Shown here piece after piece: positions 6,961 to 9,118 of a DNA stretch of 9,118 nt (its first letter is position 1; every line of letters starts with the position of its first letter). Position numbers and translations under genes: made by a program. The stretch comes from SURF-32 sp964648365. GTDB taxonomy: Bacteria > Planctomycetota > Phycisphaerae > UBA1845. Under the pieces are notes generated by a model. It saw only the letters and a program-made list of their open reading frames with translations. It had not been told where the DNA came from and ran no database searches. The DNA lies in assembly GCA_964648365.1 (NCBI GenBank), contig CAZYLK010000218.1:1-9118 (forward strand), read 5' to 3'.

Positions 6961-7460
6961 TTTCTGACCCTCTTGCCTGTCTCGCGGCGGCATTGGTCGA
7001 GCAGTTTTTCGAGTTGATCCAGTTCATCCGGCGTCGGCGCCCGCGTTTCGAACAGCGAGCTGACCAGCATGACGCCGCTGCCGCCGAAGATCCGGCGGAC
7101 CAGATCGTCAAGGATGCGGCGGTAAGTCGGCCCGGCCGGTTGGGCCGGCAGATAGATAAAGGCCTTGCCTGTGGCCGCCTTCTGACGCGTCACCAGCCCC
7201 TTCTTCAGCAGGCGCTGGAGCAGCGTCACCACCGAGCCATGCGCCATCGGGCGATAGCCGGCTATTCTCTCGCGGACCTGCCGCGCAGTGCATTGCCCGG
7301 CGTTCCAGAGGCACGCCAGCACCTCCAGCTCCGCGTCCGGCAGCGCCAACGCAGGCTCGGCCGGATCCGCTGCGGATTTCCTCTTCTTCTTCAAGCCTGG
7401 GCATCCCCGACGCGAATCGCCACCGCGCGCCGCCACACGCGGCGCTCCGAGGGGCATCAT
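6957..7460 (-). CDS. BlaI/MecI/CopY-family winged-helix repressor
   Basis: The product is a dimeric DNA-binding repressor expected to be inactivated by the co-encoded BlaR1-like protease. Counting from 7460 (167 residues), the winged helix covers about 40-105: 'LPDAELEVLACLWNAG', then 'AHGSVVTLLQRLLKKGLV' as the recognition-helix region (73-90), and the wing 'KAFIYLPA'. Residues 107-160 form the helical dimerisation part. The family is usually 120-130 residues long, so the first 30-40 residues (basic, 'KKKRK') are extra. The extent given is the longest frame and the start is unresolved. ATGs at 7460 and 7457 fall inside the predicted -10 box, so a GTG at 7436 (GGAG eight bases upstream) or a TTG at 7394 may be the real start. 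The stop overlaps the receptor start by 4 bp. Autoregulation through the dyads at 7464-7477 and 7494-7507 is likely. Confidence 0.92.
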   Translation of the reverse strand: MMPLGAPRVAARGGDSRRGCPGLKKKRKSAADPAEPALALPDAELEVLACLWNAGQCTARQVRERIAGYRPMAHGSVVTLLQRLLKKGLVTRQKAATGKAFIYLPAQPAGPTYRRILDDLVRRIFGGSGVMLVSSLFETRAPTPDELDQLEKLLDQCRRETGKRVRK

Positions 7461-7485
7461 AAATAGACGGGCGTCTAAATGTCAA
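7456..7485 (-). promoter_or_regulatory. Promoter of the repressor-receptor operon
   Basis: On the minus strand, TTGACA (7485-7480, perfect -35) and TATGAT (7461-7456, five of six for -10) are separated by 18 bases. Transcription would begin near 7449. The first operator dyad fits wholly inside the spacer, so a bound repressor would block RNA polymerase, as in bla and mec operons. The -10 box overlaps the first two ATG codons of the repressor frame, which bears on where translation begins. Confidence 0.7.
7464..7477. promoter_or_regulatory. Operator 1: dyad TAGAC-GGGC-GTCTA
   Basis: A perfect inverted repeat of 14 bp sits between the -35 and -10 boxes of the repressor promoter; the arms are TAGAC and GTCTA and the inner G/C pair extends the match to six bases per arm. 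It has the same half-site and spacing as the second dyad at 7494-7507. BlaI/MecI-family repressors bind short dyads like this as dimers. The assignment is inferred from position and symmetry. Confidence 0.7.
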
Positions 7486-7493
7486 GCGAAAAA

Positions 7494-7507
7494 TAGACAC
7501 TCGTCTT
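7494..7507. promoter_or_regulatory. Operator 2: dyad TAGAC-ACTC-GTCTT
   Basis: This repeats the arms and 4-base spacing of operator 1 with one mismatch at the outer base, and is flanked by A-rich sequence on the left and a T-run on the right. It starts exactly 30 bp from operator 1, close to three helical turns, so two repressor dimers would lie on the same DNA face. It lies just upstream of the -35 box on the minus strand, where it could also hinder binding of the polymerase alpha subunit. Confidence 0.62.
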
Positions 7508-7555
7508 TTTTTACGCTCAGGACGCGCAGCGGTTGCGGAATTGGCGAAGATGTCG

Positions 7556-7580
7556 AACCGCGGATGAACGCGGATCAGAA
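7556..7580 (+). repeat. Interspersed 'ccgcggatgaacgcggat' repeat
   Basis: The short sequence contains 'cgcggat' twice, separated by 'gaa'. I recall very similar 'aaccgcggatgaacgcggatg' units scattered between genes in planctomycetes and other bacteria, often mis-annotated as coding. Here it lies in the gap between the kinase-like gene and the repressor promoter. The family assignment is from memory. Confidence 0.45.
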
Positions 7581-7638
7581 GCAGAGCACGCCGAAGAGCC
7601 CTCGCTGGAGAAGCCGCTACGAACGGGCTTCCGTGCTT

Positions 7639-7672
7639 CCCTCTTCCCTTACTCCCTGTCTCCCTCATTCCC
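7639..7672 (-). repeat. Period-8 GGG tandem repeat, candidate G-quadruplex in 3' region
   Basis: Five CCC runs on the plus strand (7639, 7646, 7654, 7662, 7670) are spaced by 7, 8, 8 and 8 bases. The minus strand, which is the sense strand of the adjacent gene, therefore carries five GGG runs with loops of 4-5 bases, which fits the usual G-quadruplex pattern G3-N(1-7). It starts 18 bases after the stop codon of the kinase-like gene, directly behind a stem-loop. It may be a repeat family member, a transcript-ending structure, or both. Confidence 0.6.
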
Positions 7673-7673
7673 T

Positions 7674-7689
7674 GTCCGCGCCAGCGGAC
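7674..7689 (-). terminator. Stem-loop abutting the stop codon of the kinase-like gene
   Basis: GTCCGC (7674-7679) and GCGGAC (7684-7689) form a perfect 6-bp stem with a 4-base loop, beginning on the base after the TGA (7692-7690). There is no T-run behind it; instead a GGG-rich tract follows. It could be an unusual terminator or an mRNA 3'-end protecting structure. The call rests on position and pairing only. Confidence 0.4.
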
Positions 7690-8847
7690 TCACCCCGGCA
7701 GCAGCGGCGAGTAGTCGCCGATGTAGCCCTTGTGCTGGAAGAATCGCATCAACTCGTCGATGTTGCGGAAAACGCGGGTGGCGGTCGCGGGGATGAAGGG
7801 GGACGGCTCGGCGGACGGCTGCCAGACTACGTACACGTCTTTGGCGGCTTCGTAGGCGTGCTGGAGTTCGCGCTCGACGCCGCTGGAGAGGCCCGCGCGG
7901 CCGCCGGGCAGTTCGGGGATGAAGCTGACGATCATGTCGGACTGGTCGATGAGCTTGAAGTCGCGGGCGTAGATCTGGCCGTCGATGTCGGCGGCGCACG
8001 CCGTCACCTCGGCGGCGGCGATTTCCAGGTCGCGGCCGTTGACGGTGATCGTGAAGCGGTCCCGCCCGGCCTGCACGGCCGCGCCGGCGTCGAACAGAAG
8101 CTGCTTTTCGTCCAGGTCGCCGGGGTCGAAGGTGATGAAATGCTCGGCCAGCGTCGTGCGGAACCGGTCGATCTGCTTCAGCGCATCCGGCATGCTCAGC
8201 ACGTGCGTCATGGGAAACGACGGGTACACCCGCTTGCGATGCCGCTCGAACATGAGGCGGTAGATCATCAGCGCGGCCGTCTCGAAGTCGCCGGTGGAGA
8301 TGACGTAGTGGGCCCCGTAGCCGCGCAGGGCCTCGGCGATGGTGGCGGTGACGACGATCTCCTCTTCCCGCCAGACGAGGATGTCCTTGAACGTGTGGCG
8401 GATGCCTTCATGCTGGCGCAGCAGCCGCTCGTGGATCGCCTCGACGCTGTCGACGAGCGTGATGTACAGGTCCGCATCAAGCGTGCGCATCTGGTCGTGG
8501 TCGTAGGCCTGGAAGAGGCCGTGCCGCCAGCGGAAGGTCGCGTGCGTGTTGACGATCAAGTTCTCGGTCTGACCGGCGAGGGCGAGCACATCCTTGAAGA
8601 CGCTGCGGCGCAGGTTGTCGAGCCGCCGTTTGGGCAGATCGAGAATGCGTCCGGGGGCGACGTCCGGCGCTTCGGCGTACATCCGGTCGCCGACATGCGC
8701 GACGGCGACTTCATGGTGGTGCTCACTCGCCACGGCCGCAACCCGCTCCAGCAGGGGCTTTTTGTCCAGCCCGACCTGACCGGTGACGACGACGCGAACG
8801 CCGCCGCGCCGCCGATCGGGGAAGAGTTGTCCGCTGCCGCTGGGCAT
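7690..8847 (-). CDS. Adenylate-kinase-like P-loop protein fused to nucleoside-deoxyribosyltransferase-like domain
   Basis: This encodes 385 residues from the only good ATG (8847); no ribosome binding site is visible, and a weak promoter lies so close that the mRNA may be leaderless. Residues 17-200 resemble archaeal-type adenylate kinases: 'VRVVVTGQVGLDKKPLL' at 17-33, 'HVGDRMY', 'NLIVNTHATFRWRHG', 'ADLYITLVDSVEAIHERLL'. The phosphate loop is altered: G23, G26 and K29 remain, but the usual Gly before the Lys is Asp28 and the Ser/Thr after it is Lys30, so phosphotransfer may be impaired. Residues 284-370 look like nucleoside 2-deoxyribosyltransferases ('IYARDFKLIDQSDMIVSFI', 'GLSSGVERELQHAYEAAKDVYVVW', 'TATRVFRNIDELMRFF'); Glu327 falls at the catalytic glutamate position. 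The middle (210-280) is unassigned. The product is probably a soluble nucleotide-handling or sensing protein. The fold calls are by pattern; the cellular role is unknown. Confidence 0.8.
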   Translation of the reverse strand: MPSGSGQLFPDRRRGGVRVVVTGQVGLDKKPLLERVAAVASEHHHEVAVAHVGDRMYAEAPDVAPGRILDLPKRRLDNLRRSVFKDVLALAGQTENLIVNTHATFRWRHGLFQAYDHDQMRTLDADLYITLVDSVEAIHERLLRQHEGIRHTFKDILVWREEEIVVTATIAEALRGYGAHYVISTGDFETAALMIYRLMFERHRKRVYPSFPMTHVLSMPDALKQIDRFRTTLAEHFITFDPGDLDEKQLLFDAGAAVQAGRDRFTITVNGRDLEIAAAEVTACAADIDGQIYARDFKLIDQSDMIVSFIPELPGGRAGLSSGVERELQHAYEAAKDVYVVWQPSAEPSPFIPATATRVFRNIDELMRFFQHKGYIGDYSPLLPG

Positions 8848-8853
8848 GACGAG

Positions 8854-8882
8854 GTTGTATCACGTCGGTGACGAATTGTCCT
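8854..8882 (-). promoter_or_regulatory. Weak promoter just upstream of the kinase-like gene
   Basis: On the minus strand, AGGACA (8882-8877, four of six for -35) and TACAAC (8859-8854, four of six for -10) are 17 bases apart. Only six bases separate the -10 from the ATG at 8847, so transcription would start at or next to the start codon. This agrees with the lack of a ribosome binding site. Both boxes are weak matches. Confidence 0.3.
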
Positions 8883-8932
8883 CGCCGCGATCGCGCAGAC
8901 CCACAGCAGGCGCCTCGCGGCGGCGAGCGTTT

Positions 8933-8962
8933 CCCCGCTGGGGCCGCCCGGCTCCAGCGGGG
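8933..8962. terminator. Strong GC-rich hairpin in the gap between minus-strand genes
   Basis: CCCCGCTGG (8933-8941) pairs perfectly with CCAGCGGGG (8954-8962). A G-T wobble (8942/8953) and GCC with GGC (8943-8945/8950-8952) continue the stem to 13 bp around a 4-base loop. It lies about 90 bases after the stop of the minus-strand gene at 9054 and about 50 bases before the predicted promoter of the next gene, a fitting place for a terminator. No T-run follows on either strand, so termination is inferred, not shown. The rest of the 8848-9053 gap holds nothing else I can identify. Confidence 0.45.
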
Positions 8963-9053
8963 CCGATCGCGCGAAGATTCGCCGTGGCGGGCCGGTGCGA
9001 CAGGTACCACGCGGGTGCAACGCGGTTCTCCAACAGCCTGCCGGCCGGTCGCA

Positions 9054-9118
9054 TCACGGGCAGTCGGCGCTGCGGCAGGCGTCGGGGCAGCCGGAGGGGC
9101 AGACTTCGACGGGGCCGG
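9054..9118 (-). CDS. C-terminal end of a Cys-rich protein (partial)
   Basis: On the minus strand the frame entering from the window edge reads 'GPVEVCPSGCPDACRSADCP' and stops at TGA (9056-9054). Four Cys in the last 15 residues, at regular C-x3-C-x3-C-x4-C spacing, recall the tails of the genes ending at 225 and 1142. The rest of the gene lies beyond the window, so product and length are unknown. Disulfides or metal binding are both possible. The call rests on this resemblance and on the lack of a better frame here. Confidence 0.4.
   Translation of the reverse strand, partial: GPVEVCPSGCPDACRSADCP

Noticed and set aside
7288..8871. A 527-codon plus-strand open frame across the repressor promoter and the kinase-like gene
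   Set aside because: It runs through the operator region and repeats, and its translation over the kinase-like gene is a Val/Asp/Gly-rich antisense shadow.

Overview
The window looks like chromosome of a high-GC planctomycete, most likely of the Phycisphaerae group. The inference rests on three things: the style of the secreted and lipoprotein genes, a BlaI/BlaR1-type pair whose receptor carries a large parallel beta-helix, and intergenic repeat families that translate as runs like 'NDEYRM' or read 'aaccgcggatgaacgcgg'. I recall these repeats from planctomycete genomes but could not check that here. No rRNA, tRNA, CRISPR array, transposase or phage gene is visible.

Layout, left to right. Positions 1-225 hold the C-terminal end of a plus-strand gene. 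390-1142 is a secreted protein with a predicted jelly-roll domain and a Cys/Lys-rich tail. 1223-1987 and 2142-3269 are tandem paralogous lipoproteins with a trypsin-like fold. The first keeps a plausible His-Asp-Ser triad. The second has lost all three residues and gained a C-terminal domain. Both are preceded by small intergenic repeats. A short convergent gap (3270-3408) follows.

On the minus strand, 7460-6957 encodes a BlaI/MecI winged-helix repressor. It overlaps by 4 bp (ATGA) a 1183-residue BlaR1-like membrane metalloprotease (6960-3409). The receptor's outer part is not a penicillin-binding domain but a right-handed beta-helix followed by three carboxypeptidase-regulatory-like domains. 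Upstream of the repressor lies a good -35/-10 promoter with two matching 14-bp dyads (TAGAC-N4-GTCT[A/T]) exactly 30 bp apart, one of them inside the promoter spacer. Together these form a complete candidate sensing circuit: surface domain, intramembrane protease, repressor, double operator.

Further right on the minus strand, 8847-7690 encodes an unusual fusion of an adenylate-kinase-like P-loop domain (Walker A altered) with a nucleoside-deoxyribosyltransferase-like domain. Its stop codon is followed at once by a stem-loop and a period-8 G-rich tract. A strong GC hairpin (8933-8962) and the Cys-rich C-terminal end of another minus-strand gene (9054-9118) close the window.

The most interesting items are the beta-helix BlaR1 circuit with its twin operator, the active/dead protease pair, and the kinase-deoxyribosyltransferase fusion. 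All functional statements come from reading motifs by eye; no database search was possible.
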